Shown: positions 29,101 through 36,907, counted from the first letter of the stretch. The stretch: DNA of 64,000 bases from JADGRA01 sp052143535 (GCA_052143535.1 JBKQSS010000101.1:1-64000), one strand, 5' to 3'. Translations and numbers: made by a program. The notes: a model not told the origin generated them from the sequence alone.

Positions 29101-29293
29101 CCACCGCCTGCAAGTCGTCATCGCACGCCAGCACCACCCGAGCCCCGCGCTCGAGGAGAAACTGGGCCGAGGCGCCAGCGGTGGCCGCCACCGCGCCCAC
29201 CTCGAGCACCCGGCGGCGGACGAAGAGGCTTTCGGCGAAAATGTACCGGGGAAGCAGCTCGCTGACGCCCAGGCGGCGGAACGTGAGGTTCAT
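26168..29293 (-). CDS. Methyltransferase-like domain fused to giant coiled coil
   Basis: 1041 aa from ATG 29293 (MNLTFRRLGVSELLPRYIF). Residues 30-150 resemble a class I SAM methyltransferase Rossmann fold: RRVLEVGAVAATAGASAQFL in place of motif I, VVLACDDD (acidic loop), FDLVLVADLAPW (motif IV-like). The glycine-rich loop is degenerate, so catalysis is doubtful. From about 260 to 1010 the protein is almost uninterrupted Ala/Glu/Arg/Gln heptads. The tail is basic and Pro-rich (ends VTKKR). The design recalls myxobacterial AglZ/FrzS (pseudo-receiver plus coiled coil), but with a different head domain. A polarity or cytoskeletal scaffold role is inference. Confidence 0.85.
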   Translation of the reverse strand: MNLTFRRLGVSELLPRYIFAESLFVRRRVLEVGAVAATAGASAQFLLERGARVVLACDDDLQAVADAQSRLGSANLRFRATVFDDLPPGGFDLVLVADLAPWVRAPELLRELVAQVSPTGTLVGGLRNPAGLSLAQLMEPDAEGAPPTYGQALDALSAHFRSVEVATQSPLLGYQLAFERSEGLQVDGTLAGTGEAAYFVVMASQDPHRPVDPTWVQLPPAPLAFTGNRLDEVATRAREWEERSRRLKESLERTRADSDELKSTLSRTREAQERAEEEARRWQAQAESRERHPLQPLAQDELAARVRRLEAESRAAQERASEAERLLGVQRAQLEAIHQDERQGLAQVLAAQESVRLERARREELTRLLDDARTKLTAAYEELRGVREELAQLRAAEAGSVPAQAALDRRAVEERLAQARERELRLAEQHSTALAAIESLQGTAATERARAEALEQRVVWLEAERARAERAAESDAARLRAMQQRAAVSPAASLEQSAEHTEVEALRDSVERQKSRAAVAEAQERQARATVERLEAELAEARTAAAGTVPEDVATELEALRRANFEQAEALGQLATETQRANAAEAEANALSARLGEVEAARQRALHESAALQVASSSTAEEAEALRAERQRALAEVQGLQVELQTAREAAEASAAAAARTASSEEAFRAEVALLRASGAEARASTSAALAEAREQLAGAQAENAQLLLRAQASEEAQRAAEEARAALQEAAASASAAAPLREQLEQAQAQLRVARALRDTLQRDLEAERARARGLAEAHSGAEARAAQRDAVAAQELDELERARDAASTAVFERNALEQQLLALSAKEEALQQELESARASLAGGALEAQARTAQGQSLERQLADAEAQLGVLVAERAELAAQVQGLSEEAAAERAGRAAAEEAAGAAQRQSADVARRADELQALARGAEAQRAAVEELRAQLAGTQEQASAAQAREAELQARLSEAQGRLEMVQRRATAQETELSALRRATGRPSAEELRSIYERAQAEISAAREGARRAAPRQEAGPTPPEPPVTKKR

Positions 29294-29372
29294 GGGCGCT
29301 TGACAGCGGAGACTATACCCCCAAGGTTCCCGCACCCGCCCCTTCTCGGGCTCGCGGGCGACGGAGGTCCCT

Positions 29373-30113
29373 ATGGCTACGCCTACCCCCACCACCTTTG
29401 GCCAGCGCGCCGGACACGCCCTCAGGCGGCTGTTGGTGACGCTGCTCGTCCTGGCCTTGGCTGGAATTGTCTGCATCCTGCTGGCCCGCGACAACGCGCG
29501 CACCTTTTCCCTCAAGCTGGAGGGCGGCAAGCTCGTCGTCTTGAAGGGCCGAATGTTGCCTTGGGGAAGCGCCCCCTACCGGCCGGCGGACCCGAGCCTG
29601 GCCGAGGTGTACTCCCCCATTGACTTGGGCGGAGCCACCATCGGCGCCGCGGACGCGGAGCGCTACGAGGACCGCGACGAGCTGGACCGGGCGCTGTTTC
29701 GCATCCTGGAGCAAGCCGCACGCCCCAAGCTTTTGGCCGAGGACACCCAGGTGGTGGCTTCCGGCATGGGGCTTTTGCACCGCATGGAGAAGCTGCAGGG
29801 GGCAACCGACGAGCAACGGCGCACCCTGCGCAGCCTGGAGCTGGAGGTGGCTTATGACCAGGCCCGGCTGCACTTCGAGGACGCTCGCCGCGCGGTGGCC
29901 GACGGACTGAGCCAACTGCGCATTGCCGCCGACAGCCCCACGCCGCGGGCCCGGGCGGCGCACGCCATGTTGGTGAAGGTGGAGCCGGCGGCGAGCGCGC
30001 TGGAGGAGGTACTGCGTCAGGTGGTGGTGACGCTGGCCGACACCCCGGCCAGTGGGGTGACCCCCGCCGCGGCGGCACCGGCCCCGGCGGCGGCGGACGC
30101 CGGCGCGCCCTGA
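29373..30113 (+). CDS. Hypothetical membrane-anchored protein
   Basis: 246 aa. ATG preceded by GGAGG. A membrane helix at 19-38 is followed by a soluble part that begins ARTFSLKLEGGKLVVLKGRMLPWG, then a helical region (100-215) and an Ala/Pro-rich tail. It is divergent from the coiled-coil protein (80 bp between starts). No family recognised. Confidence 0.72.
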   Translation: MATPTPTTFGQRAGHALRRLLVTLLVLALAGIVCILLARDNARTFSLKLEGGKLVVLKGRMLPWGSAPYRPADPSLAEVYSPIDLGGATIGAADAERYEDRDELDRALFRILEQAARPKLLAEDTQVVASGMGLLHRMEKLQGATDEQRRTLRSLELEVAYDQARLHFEDARRAVADGLSQLRIAADSPTPRARAAHAMLVKVEPAASALEEVLRQVVVTLADTPASGVTPAAAAPAPAAADAGAP

Positions 30114-30131
30114 GGCGGCCGGACGCGCCGG
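30100..30131. terminator. Possible bidirectional hairpin between convergent genes
   Basis: CCGGCGCG and CGCGCCGG flank 16 bases that include the stop codon of the upstream gene. It lies between two convergent genes. No T tract, so intrinsic termination is unproven. Confidence 0.3.
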
Positions 30132-30146
30132 GTGGGCTCGCCCCCT

Positions 30147-30731
30147 TTAGCGGACGACGCCCAGGTAGGGCAGGTTTCTGAAGCGGCCTGCCCAGTCCAG
30201 TCCGTAGCCGACGACGAAGACGTCGTCGATGACGAAGCCCCGGTAAGCAATCTCCACCCGCGTCCTGGCGCGGGAGGGCTTCTCCAACAGGGTGCACAGA
30301 GCCAGGCTGCGTGGGTTCCTGGCCTGCAAGAGACTCATCAGAAAGGCGGCGGTGAGGCCAGTGTCGACAATGTCCTCCACCAAAAGGACGTCCCTGCCGG
30401 CCAGCGGCCGCGCCACGTCGGTAGAAATGCGCACCTCCCCTGACGTCTCGGTGGCATTGGCGTAGGAGCTAACGCCGATGAATTCGAGCTCGAGCGGCAA
30501 GTCGACCGCCCGCACCAAATCCGCGAAGAAGACGACGGCACCCTTGAGGACGCACACCGCGGTGAGCGTCCGGCCGGCGTAGTCGCGGGTAATTTGCCGC
30601 CCCAGCGCGCGCACCCGGGCGCGGAGGGTGGACGTCGACAGAAGCGGGCGGACTTTGGTGAGGGTGGCACCCGCGGGCTGACCCGTTTCTCTTCGCCGCG
30701 CGCTGGCGGCCCTCCGCTTTCGCGTCGCCAT
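30147..30731 (-). CDS. hpt: Hypoxanthine (purine) phosphoribosyltransferase
   Basis: 194 aa. Salvages hypoxanthine/guanine with PRPP. The PRPP motif VLLVEDIVDTGLT is at 115-127. VCVLKGAVVFFADL and SSYANATETSGEVRI match HPRT, and the C terminus VVGYGLDWAGRFRNLPYLGVV is the purine-binding part. A basic 25-residue N-terminal extension is unusual. An upstream in-frame extension was rejected because it runs antisense to prs. It lies near prs, which makes its cosubstrate. Confidence 0.93.
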   Translation of the reverse strand: MATRKRRAASARRRETGQPAGATLTKVRPLLSTSTLRARVRALGRQITRDYAGRTLTAVCVLKGAVVFFADLVRAVDLPLELEFIGVSSYANATETSGEVRISTDVARPLAGRDVLLVEDIVDTGLTAAFLMSLLQARNPRSLALCTLLEKPSRARTRVEIAYRGFVIDDVFVVGYGLDWAGRFRNLPYLGVVR

Positions 30732-31088
30732 GGTTTTCCCCCCGACTCCTTGAAGCACAAGGGGGGGGCCTAAGTCGCCCCCTCCGCTCCCGCCGGCCCC
30801 CCCGCCCTCTTGTTGCCGCCCGTGAGGGGCCCCGAACGGCGTCACCCCGGGGGAGGGGGGCCCGCCTCCTCTGGGGGGGGGCGGGGCCGGGCCATTAAGT
30901 GTACTTCGGCACCCGGTGTCCCCACGCCTTGGGAAGGCGCGAGCCCTCTTAGGGCACGGCCCCCGGCCGCCTCTTTGGAAAAACGGCCGGCCGGAGCATT
31001 TTTTTCCGAAGCGCGCCGGTTTGCACGCCTCCCAAAGCGCGAGGGCCTTCCGCCACCCACTGCTTTGCGCTAGGTGACGAGGAAGGCC
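30732..31088. other. Divergent hpt-prs intergenic region with inverted repeat and T tract
   Basis: 357 bp with long G and C runs. CCGGCCG (30963-30969) and CGGCCGG (30984-30990) form a hairpin with a 14-base loop; 8 bases later there is a run of seven T (30999-31005). On the plus strand this lies about 85 bp ahead of prs and could be a leader terminator or attenuator. An AT-richer stretch near 30895-30906 may hold promoter elements; none is convincing. Confidence 0.4.
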
Positions 31089-32039
31089 ATGCCCATGCGC
31101 GATTTCAAGGTCTTCGCCGGCAACTCCAACGTCGCTCTCGCCACCCGCATCTGCGAGCACCTCAAGCGGCCGCTCAGTAAGGCCGACGTGGGGAGGTTCT
31201 CCGACGGAGAGATTCAGGTGGAGATTGGGGAGAATGTCCGCGGCCAGGACACCTTCATCATCCAGTCCACCTCGCCGCCGGCCAATGACCACCTGATGGA
31301 GATGCTCATCATGGTCGACGCCCTGAAGCGGGCGTCCGCCGCCTCCATCACCGCCGTCATTCCGTATTTCGGCTACGCCCGCCAGGACCGCAAGGTGGTT
31401 CCCCGGACGCCCATCACGGCCAAGCTGGTGGCCGACTTGCTCGAATCCGCGGGCGCTACCCGCATGGTGTCGATGGATATGCACGTGGCCCAAATTCAGG
31501 GCTTCTTCCACATTCCGAGTGACCACCTCTTCGCCTCGCCAGTCTTCCTGGAAGACATCCGCCGACGCTTCGGCAACACCGAGGAGCTGGTGCTCGTCTC
31601 GCCCGACGCCGGCGGCGTCGAGCGCACCCGCGCTTACTCCAAGCGCCTCAATGCCGGCCTGGCGATTGTGGACAAGCGCCGCACCCGCGCCAACGTCTCC
31701 GAAGTGATGAATGTCATCGGCGACGTCCGCGGGCGCGACACCATCGTCATCGACGACATGGTGGACACCGCCGGGACGATCACCCAGGCCGCCAATGTCC
31801 TGAAGAACGAGGGGGCGCGAAGGGTGCTGGCCTACGCCGTCCACCCCATCCTCTCCGGCCCGGCGGTGAACCGCATCCAGGAGTCGGCGCTAGAGGAAGC
31901 CGTCTTTACCGACACCGTCCCGCTCGCCGCAGCGGCGGCGGCCTGCCCCAAAATCCGGCAGCTCAGCACCGCCCGCCTCTTCGCCGAGGCCATCCAGCGC
32001 ATTTACTCCGGAGACTCGCTGAGCTCGCTCTTCGTCTAG
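31089..32039 (+). CDS. prs: Ribose-phosphate pyrophosphokinase
   Basis: 316 aa. Makes PRPP from ribose 5-phosphate and ATP. ATG chosen behind GAGGAAGG; a GTG 15 bases upstream is an alternative. Motifs: FAGNSNVALA, FSDGEIQVEI, PYFGYARQDRK (ATP), MDMHVAQIQGFF, VSPDAGG, and the PRPP site VIDDMVDTAGT. Length fits the class I bacterial enzyme. Classic neighbour of rplY and pth, here separated by two other genes. Confidence 0.97.
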   Translation: MPMRDFKVFAGNSNVALATRICEHLKRPLSKADVGRFSDGEIQVEIGENVRGQDTFIIQSTSPPANDHLMEMLIMVDALKRASAASITAVIPYFGYARQDRKVVPRTPITAKLVADLLESAGATRMVSMDMHVAQIQGFFHIPSDHLFASPVFLEDIRRRFGNTEELVLVSPDAGGVERTRAYSKRLNAGLAIVDKRRTRANVSEVMNVIGDVRGRDTIVIDDMVDTAGTITQAANVLKNEGARRVLAYAVHPILSGPAVNRIQESALEEAVFTDTVPLAAAAAACPKIRQLSTARLFAEAIQRIYSGDSLSSLFV

Positions 32040-32056
32040 CGAGGGCAACAAAAAGC

Positions 32057-32431
32057 GTGCACCGGTCAGGCTCCAGGGTGGTGGTGGTGGTGGAGGACGA
32101 CCCGGACATCCGGGAAGTCCTTCAGGAGATGCTCGACGCGGGCGGCCACCAGGTGCTCACCGCCTCCAACGGGCGCGAGGCCCTGGAGGTGCTCGACCGC
32201 GTTGCCAGCCCATGCCTTGTGTTGCTGGACTTGATGATGCCGGTGATGAGCGGGTTCGCCTTTCTCGAGGAGCTCCGGCGGCGCCCGGACCAGGCCCGGG
32301 TCTCGGTGTTGCTCATTTCGGCCAACGCCCAGGTGGAGCAGACGGCGCGGGGCAGTAGGGTGGTGGGCTTCGTGAAGAAGCCCTTCGACTTGGACGACGT
32401 GCTGGCCCTGGTGGACAGCCACGCCAAGTAG
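32057..32431 (+). CDS. Single-domain response regulator (CheY-like)
   Basis: 124 aa, GTG start. Receiver only: acidic pocket E13/D14/D15, phospho-acceptor D58 in VLLDLMMP, and Lys108 before Pro in VKKPF. No output domain, so it acts by protein contact or phosphotransfer. It starts 17 bp after prs and is probably co-transcribed. Cognate kinase unknown. Confidence 0.9.
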   Translation: MHRSGSRVVVVVEDDPDIREVLQEMLDAGGHQVLTASNGREALEVLDRVASPCLVLLDLMMPVMSGFAFLEELRRRPDQARVSVLLISANAQVEQTARGSRVVGFVKKPFDLDDVLALVDSHAK

Positions 32432-32450
32432 CAGCCGAGCCCTTTGCCAC

Positions 32451-33602
32451 CTACCGCACCGCCTCCGGCAGGGAGAAGGTAGCGTCCGTGTCACCGAGGC
32501 CCGTCTCCACCGCATGCCGCCAGTAGCGGAGCCCGGCCTGTAGGCGCAAAGCGTTCGCGCCTGGAACTCGCCCCAGCACCCTTCCAGCGCTGCTGACCAG
32601 GCCCCTCAGCGCGGGGACGACGAAGCGCCAGCCATTCCTGCTGAGGCCGAGCGCGTCGGCGTAGCTGTCCTCGAGGAGGAAGCGGGCCATGCCGTGGCCG
32701 AAGGCGACGACGGCCTCCGCCCGGGACTGCTCGGCTGTCGAGCGCGCCTCGGTGAGGGGGCTTTCCAGAAGGGCCAGCGCGAGTGCGCGCGAGTCTGCGT
32801 CGGGCGGCCGCTGGGTGAGGCGGATGAGGTCCCAGACGTCGCGCGCCTCAGTCTCGCTCGAGGCCAGCAAGTCAGGGCGGACGCCCAACAGCCAGCCGGT
32901 GGTACGCCACAGGTGCAGGACGTCGGAGACTTCCTCTTGCGAAAGCTTGAAGCCCAAGCGCCGCAGCCCGTCCACCAGCACCAGGGAGAAGAGAAGCACC
33001 GTTCCCGCCATGTCCAGCTGGTTGATGGGCGTCCCCCACTGGGCGCTGTCCCAGCGCTCCGAGGCGGAGAGCAGCCGGCGCACCTGGGCGTGCATCAGCC
33101 GCACCCGCGCGGTGGCGACGAAGCCGGGCGCTCCTGGCAGAAGCCCACCCTCGAGGTAGACGCTTTGGACAAACCTCCCGGTCTCGCCCAACCGGCGGGC
33201 GGCCGAGGCCCGCAGCCGGCCGGAGAAAACGAGGGGCTTGTTTCCTGCCGGCGAGCAGTACCCGAGGATGAGCGAGCGAAAGGCGAGGACCAGTCCTCCG
33301 AAGACTCCGGTGCGTAGCAACGCGGCGCCACCCCGCGCCGCGCGCGGGTAGTCCACCCAGAAGGGGACCTCAAGGAGGCCATCGCGAAAGCGCCGCAGCG
33401 CCTCTGGCGCCTTCTTGGGGCTGGCCAGTAGCAGCGCCTGGGTGAGCATCGATTCTCGCGCCGGGGCCGGAAGGGCGGCCAACGCCTCCACCGCCGCGTC
33501 GGCCGGCGCGTCCCCTTGGCCAAGCAGCGCTGCGAGCCGGTCAGCGCGCTGGCCAAAACGTGCGCGGGCTTCCTCGAGGTGTACCAGTCGGGCGGGCGTC
33601 AC
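32451..33602 (-). CDS. MpaB/Lcp-like oxygenase family (DUF2236-type) protein
   Basis: 383 aa. Pattern of the ER-bound oxygenase MpaB / latex-clearing protein family: a WVDYPRAARGGAALLRTG segment, later RVRLMHAQVRRLL with the conserved His, and WGTPINQLDMAGTVLLFSLV. The family binds a b-type haem through such His residues and includes oxygenases. There is no signal peptide. It is inserted on the opposite strand between prs and rplY. Substrate unknown. Confidence 0.75.
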   Translation of the reverse strand: MTPARLVHLEEARARFGQRADRLAALLGQGDAPADAAVEALAALPAPARESMLTQALLLASPKKAPEALRRFRDGLLEVPFWVDYPRAARGGAALLRTGVFGGLVLAFRSLILGYCSPAGNKPLVFSGRLRASAARRLGETGRFVQSVYLEGGLLPGAPGFVATARVRLMHAQVRRLLSASERWDSAQWGTPINQLDMAGTVLLFSLVLVDGLRRLGFKLSQEEVSDVLHLWRTTGWLLGVRPDLLASSETEARDVWDLIRLTQRPPDADSRALALALLESPLTEARSTAEQSRAEAVVAFGHGMARFLLEDSYADALGLSRNGWRFVVPALRGLVSSAGRVLGRVPGANALRLQAGLRYWRHAVETGLGDTDATFSLPEAVR

Positions 33603-33802
33603 GGCCTGGGTCTGCTAACCGCCGCTTTGGCCCTCCGCTTGACGCCGCCCCGCCGCTGGGGCAAAAGCCGCGACAGCGCTGGCGAGAAGGCTCGCCGGAC
33701 GCCACCCCCAAGGCATTCTCCGGGGCCCACCATCGGGGTGGGATGCCGGCCGCCTTGGGGAAAACAGCCTCCCGCATTTCCCCGAAAGAAGAAGGGTTAC
33801 TC

Positions 33803-34561
33803 ATGGCCGCCAGCGAGAAGAATGTCCTCCACGCCAAGTCCCGCGAGGGCGCGGGCAAGGGCCCGGCTCGCCGCCTGCGTGCTGCGGGGCTGGTGCCGGC
33901 CATTGTCTACGGGCGCCGGCTGGACGCCCCGGCGCACATTGCCGTGGACCCGCTCGACGTGAAGCACGCCATCGCCACCCCGCTCAAATTCAACACTCTG
34001 TTGACGCTGCGGGTGGAGGGCCAGTCAGACCGGCGCGTGTTGCTCAAGGACTACCAGCAGGACCCGGTCACCCGGGAAATGCTGCATGCCGACTTCCTCG
34101 ACGTGCGCGAGAACGAGGAGGTGAAGGTGAATGTCCCGCTGGTGCTGGTGGGCAAGCCGGAAGGCGTGACTGCCGGCGGCATCCTCAGCCAGAACCGCCG
34201 CGACATCGAGGTGTACGTCATCCCCTCCGCCATTCCGGAGAAGCTGGAGGCCGACGTCAGCCACCTCAAGGTGGCGCAGTCGCTGCACATCCGCGAGGTG
34301 AAATTTCCAGCCGGCGTTCGGGTGAAGACGCACATCAACTACACGCTGGCGGTGGTGAACGTGCCGGAGAAGGAAGAGATTCCGGTGGTGGTGGCGGCAC
34401 CGGTCGCGGGCGCAGTGGTACCCGGCGGCGCAGCGCCTGCAGCGGGAGATGCCAAGGGCGCGGCGCCTGCCGCGCCGGGCAAGGCCGGGGCTCCGGCAGC
34501 GGGCGACGCCAAGGCGGCCCCTCCGGCGGCCGGCGGCAAGAAGGACGACAAGAAGAAGTAG
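33803..34561 (+). CDS. rplY: 50S ribosomal protein L25/general stress protein Ctc
   Basis: 252 aa, binds 5S rRNA. Start chosen at MAASEKNVLHAKSREG (AAGGG box upstream); an upstream extension lies in the divergent promoter region. Core: GKGPARRLRAAGLVPAIVYG, then LKDYQQDPVTREMLHADFLDV and the TL5/CTC C-terminal beta domain (VNVPLVLVGKPEGV). Beyond about residue 195 there is a low-complexity Ala/Pro/Gly/Lys tail ending DDKKK, longer than in most L25 proteins. Confidence 0.95.
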   Translation: MAASEKNVLHAKSREGAGKGPARRLRAAGLVPAIVYGRRLDAPAHIAVDPLDVKHAIATPLKFNTLLTLRVEGQSDRRVLLKDYQQDPVTREMLHADFLDVRENEEVKVNVPLVLVGKPEGVTAGGILSQNRRDIEVYVIPSAIPEKLEADVSHLKVAQSLHIREVKFPAGVRVKTHINYTLAVVNVPEKEEIPVVVAAPVAGAVVPGGAAPAAGDAKGAAPAAPGKAGAPAAGDAKAAPPAAGGKKDDKKK

Positions 34562-34574
34562 CTGAAGGGGCCGC

Positions 34575-35141
34575 GTGAAGCTCATCTGCGGACTGGGGAA
34601 CCCGGGCGCCGAGCACGCCCGGGACCGGCACAATGCCGGCTTCCTGGTGGTGGAGCGCCTGGCCGCACGGCTCTGCATCCCGCTGGACAGCGCGAAATTC
34701 GACGGGCGGCTGGGGGCGGGCCGCCTCGGGGAAGAGCGGCTCCTTTTGCTGTTGCCGGAGACGTACATGAATCTCTCCGGGACGTCGGTGGCCGCCGCGG
34801 CGCGCTTCTACAAGCTTGAGCCGACGGACCTCCTGGTGGTGCACGACGAGCTGGACCTCCCCTTCGGCCGGCTGCAGCTCAAGCGCGGTGGGGGCACCGC
34901 GGGCCACAAGGGGTTGGGCAGCGTTGTGAGTAGCCTCGGGCAGGAGGGCTTTCTGCGCCTCCGGGTAGGTGTGGGGAAGCCCGAGGGAAAGGAGAAGACG
35001 GTGGGCCACGTCTTGTCCGGCTTCACACAGGAGGAGCGCACCGCCCTCCCGGAGCTTCTGGAGCGGGCCGCGGAGGCCTGCGTGGGCTGGGCCACCCTGC
35101 CCTTGGCCGAGGTCATGACGCGCTTCAACCGCAAGGGGTAG
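34575..35141 (+). CDS. pth: Peptidyl-tRNA hydrolase
   Basis: 188 aa, GTG start. Recycles tRNA from stalled peptidyl-tRNA. Family motifs: GLGNPGAEHARDRHNAGF with catalytic His19, PETYMNLSGTSV, HDELDLPFGRLQLKRGG (90-106), GHKGLGSVVSSLG and FLRLRVGVGKP. It follows rplY by 13 bp, the standard arrangement. Confidence 0.96.
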   Translation: MKLICGLGNPGAEHARDRHNAGFLVVERLAARLCIPLDSAKFDGRLGAGRLGEERLLLLLPETYMNLSGTSVAAAARFYKLEPTDLLVVHDELDLPFGRLQLKRGGGTAGHKGLGSVVSSLGQEGFLRLRVGVGKPEGKEKTVGHVLSGFTQEERTALPELLERAAEACVGWATLPLAEVMTRFNRKG

Positions 35142-35163
35142 GGCCCCTTGCCAGCCGCCCGTC

Positions 35164-35193
35164 TTGACTTCCTGGCCCCGAGCCCGCTACGTA
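35164..35193 (+). promoter_or_regulatory. Possible promoter upstream of rpsF operon
   Basis: TTGACT at 35164-35169 and a weak -10-like TACGTA at 35188-35193, spaced by 18 bases. It lies in the 267-bp pth-rpsF gap, which otherwise contains no gene. Near the rpsF start, GGGCCGAAGGC and GGCTCC around a T run could form an S6:S18-type autoregulatory leader, but I cannot confirm this. Confidence 0.3.
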
Positions 35194-35408
35194 CGCGCCC
35201 CCCTGTCCTTCTCAAGGGTGCGCTTTCAGCCAAGAGAGCGCCTCCTTGAAAAAAGGCCACGGGAGGTAGCAGTAAGCGCGGTGGTGGCGGGCGCGCACAT
35301 TTCCCGTCCCCGGGTGGGTCGCTCCAGAGCAGCCCCTCCGCTCCCCGCTTCCTAGGGCCGAAGGCATTTTTTGGCTCCGGGCGGCACCATCCCGAGGGGA
35401 CGAGCCAC

Positions 35409-35888
35409 ATGGCCGAGACGCATAAAGCGCATCTGCGCGAGTATGAGACCATCTTCCTGGTCAAGCCGGACTTGACGGACGACGGTGTGGACCGCATCAA
35501 GGACCGGGTCCGCACCATTGTTTCGCGGGACGGCGGCAAGCTTTTGCGCTTCACCGTGCTGGGGAAGAAGCGGACGCTCTACCCGGTGGCGAAACAGGCC
35601 CGCGCCATTTACGTCCATGCCCACTACTTGGGCGGTACGGCGATGGTGGCCGAAGTGGAGCGCAACCTGCGCAACTTCGACGAGGTGACGCGCTTTCTGT
35701 CGGTCAAAATCGCCGAGGACGTCGACCCCGAGACACGCCCGGTGTTGGAGGACGTGCGCATGGCGGGGGACGTCGACGAGCGGCCGCCGGGGGCGCCCGG
35801 CGCCCCGGGGGCACCGGTGGCTGGGGCGCGTGAAGGCGCGGCGGCAGCAGTCGTCCTGGACGACGAGGAGCCGGCCGAGGAGGCCTGA
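35409..35888 (+). CDS. rpsF: 30S ribosomal protein S6
   Basis: 159 aa. Core S6 fold: REYETIFLVKPDLTDD, LLRFTVLGKKRTLYPVAKQ, NLRNFDEVTRFLSVKI. The C terminus is extended by about 45 residues (PPGAPGAPGAPVAG then acidic end), as often seen in myxobacteria and relatives. First gene of rpsF-rpsR-rplI. Confidence 0.97.
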   Translation: MAETHKAHLREYETIFLVKPDLTDDGVDRIKDRVRTIVSRDGGKLLRFTVLGKKRTLYPVAKQARAIYVHAHYLGGTAMVAEVERNLRNFDEVTRFLSVKIAEDVDPETRPVLEDVRMAGDVDERPPGAPGAPGAPVAGAREGAAAAVVLDDEEPAEEA

Positions 35889-35896
35889 GGACACCC

Positions 35897-36391
35897 ATGA
35901 ACGAACCCGACAAGGCAATGGCGGTGAGTGCGGCGCCGGCACCCGGCGGACGGACCTCCTCGGGCGGAGGACGGCCCGCGGGCGGTGGCGGCTATGGCGG
36001 CGGTGGTGGAGGGGGCGGCGGCTACGGCGGTGGGGGCGGCGGTGGCGGCTATGGCGGCGGTGGTGGAGGGGGCAGCTACGGCGGTGGCGGTGGCGGCTAC
36101 GGCGGCGGAGGCGGAGGTGGCTTCGGCGCAGGCGGCAACGGGGCCGGCGAGGACGAGCGCCGCGGAACGCGGGGCGGCTTTGGCCGCAAGAAGGTGTGCC
36201 GCTTCTGCACCGAGAAAAGCAAGCCGGACTACAAGGACCAGGCGGCGCTCAAGTACTTCGTGACCGAGCGCGGCAAAATTATTCCCCGACGCATTTCGGG
36301 CAACTGCGCCAAGCACCAGCGTCAGGTGGCGACGGCCATCAAGCGCGCGCGCGGCCTGGCGCTCATCCCCTACAACGCGCTGGTGGGCTAG
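35897..36391 (+). CDS. rpsR: 30S ribosomal protein S18 with Gly/Tyr-rich N-terminal extension
   Basis: 164 aa, about twice the usual length. The S18 core starts near residue 97: RKKVCRFCTEKSKPDYKD, RGKIIPRRISGNCAKHQRQV, IKRARGLALIPY. Residues 23-81 are almost only Gly with regular Tyr (GGYGG units). The reading frame runs through the repeat without a stop and the only suitable ATG is upstream of it, so the extension is probably translated. It starts 8 bp after rpsF. Role of the extension unknown. Confidence 0.93.
   Translation: MNEPDKAMAVSAAPAPGGRTSSGGGRPAGGGGYGGGGGGGGGYGGGGGGGGYGGGGGGGSYGGGGGGYGGGGGGGFGAGGNGAGEDERRGTRGGFGRKKVCRFCTEKSKPDYKDQAALKYFVTERGKIIPRRISGNCAKHQRQVATAIKRARGLALIPYNALVG
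35981..36073. repeat. In-frame direct repeat encoding the S18 GGYGG tract
   Basis: Bases 35981-36016 and 36038-36073 are identical (36 nt, offset 57 bp = 19 codons). This indicates expansion of the Gly/Tyr tract by in-frame duplication. Confidence 0.8.
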
Positions 36392-36401
36392 GGAGCAAGC
36401 C

Positions 36402-36854
36402 ATGCCGATGAAACTCATCCTCCGCGAGGACGTTCCCAACCTGGGCAAGTCCGGGGACCTGGTTTCGGTGAAGCCCGGCTTCGGTCGCAACTACCTGCTT
36501 CCGCGCAAGCTGGCGGTGCTGGCCAACGAGTCCAACGTGAAGCAGCTTCAGCATGACCGCGAAGTCATCTCCGCGCAGCAGGCCAAGCAACGGGGCGCCG
36601 CGCAGTCGCAGGCCCAGAAGCTCGAGGCGGTGGTGGTGCGCATCCGCCGCAAGGTGGGCGAGCAGGACAAGCTCTTCGGCAGCGTCACCTCCCTGGACAT
36701 TGCCGAGGCGCTGGCGACGCAGGGCCTGAAGGTGGACCGCCGGGCCATTCACCTGGCCGAGCCCATCAAGACCACCGGCAAGCACGCTGTGGAAATCCGC
36801 CTGCACCGGGAAGTCACCTCCACCATTCACGTCGAGGTTTCCCCCGAAGGCTAA
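36402..36854 (+). CDS. rplI: 50S ribosomal protein L9
   Basis: 150 aa. L9 signature MKLILREDVPNLGKSGDLVSV and GFGRNYLLPRKLAV at the N terminus, a long connecting helix (55-80), and the C-terminal rRNA-binding domain (KLFGSVTSLDIAEALATQG). Start 10 bp after rpsR. Confidence 0.97.
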   Translation: MPMKLILREDVPNLGKSGDLVSVKPGFGRNYLLPRKLAVLANESNVKQLQHDREVISAQQAKQRGAAQSQAQKLEAVVVRIRRKVGEQDKLFGSVTSLDIAEALATQGLKVDRRAIHLAEPIKTTGKHAVEIRLHREVTSTIHVEVSPEG

Positions 36855-36907
36855 GGCGGGCCTCGGGTGGGCGCGGGCCCCGGCCGATTCCGGGGGTTGT
36901 CAGAGGA

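Noticed and set aside
30732..31844. Upstream extension of hpt through the prs region
   Set aside because: The frame runs antisense to prs, which has full family support.
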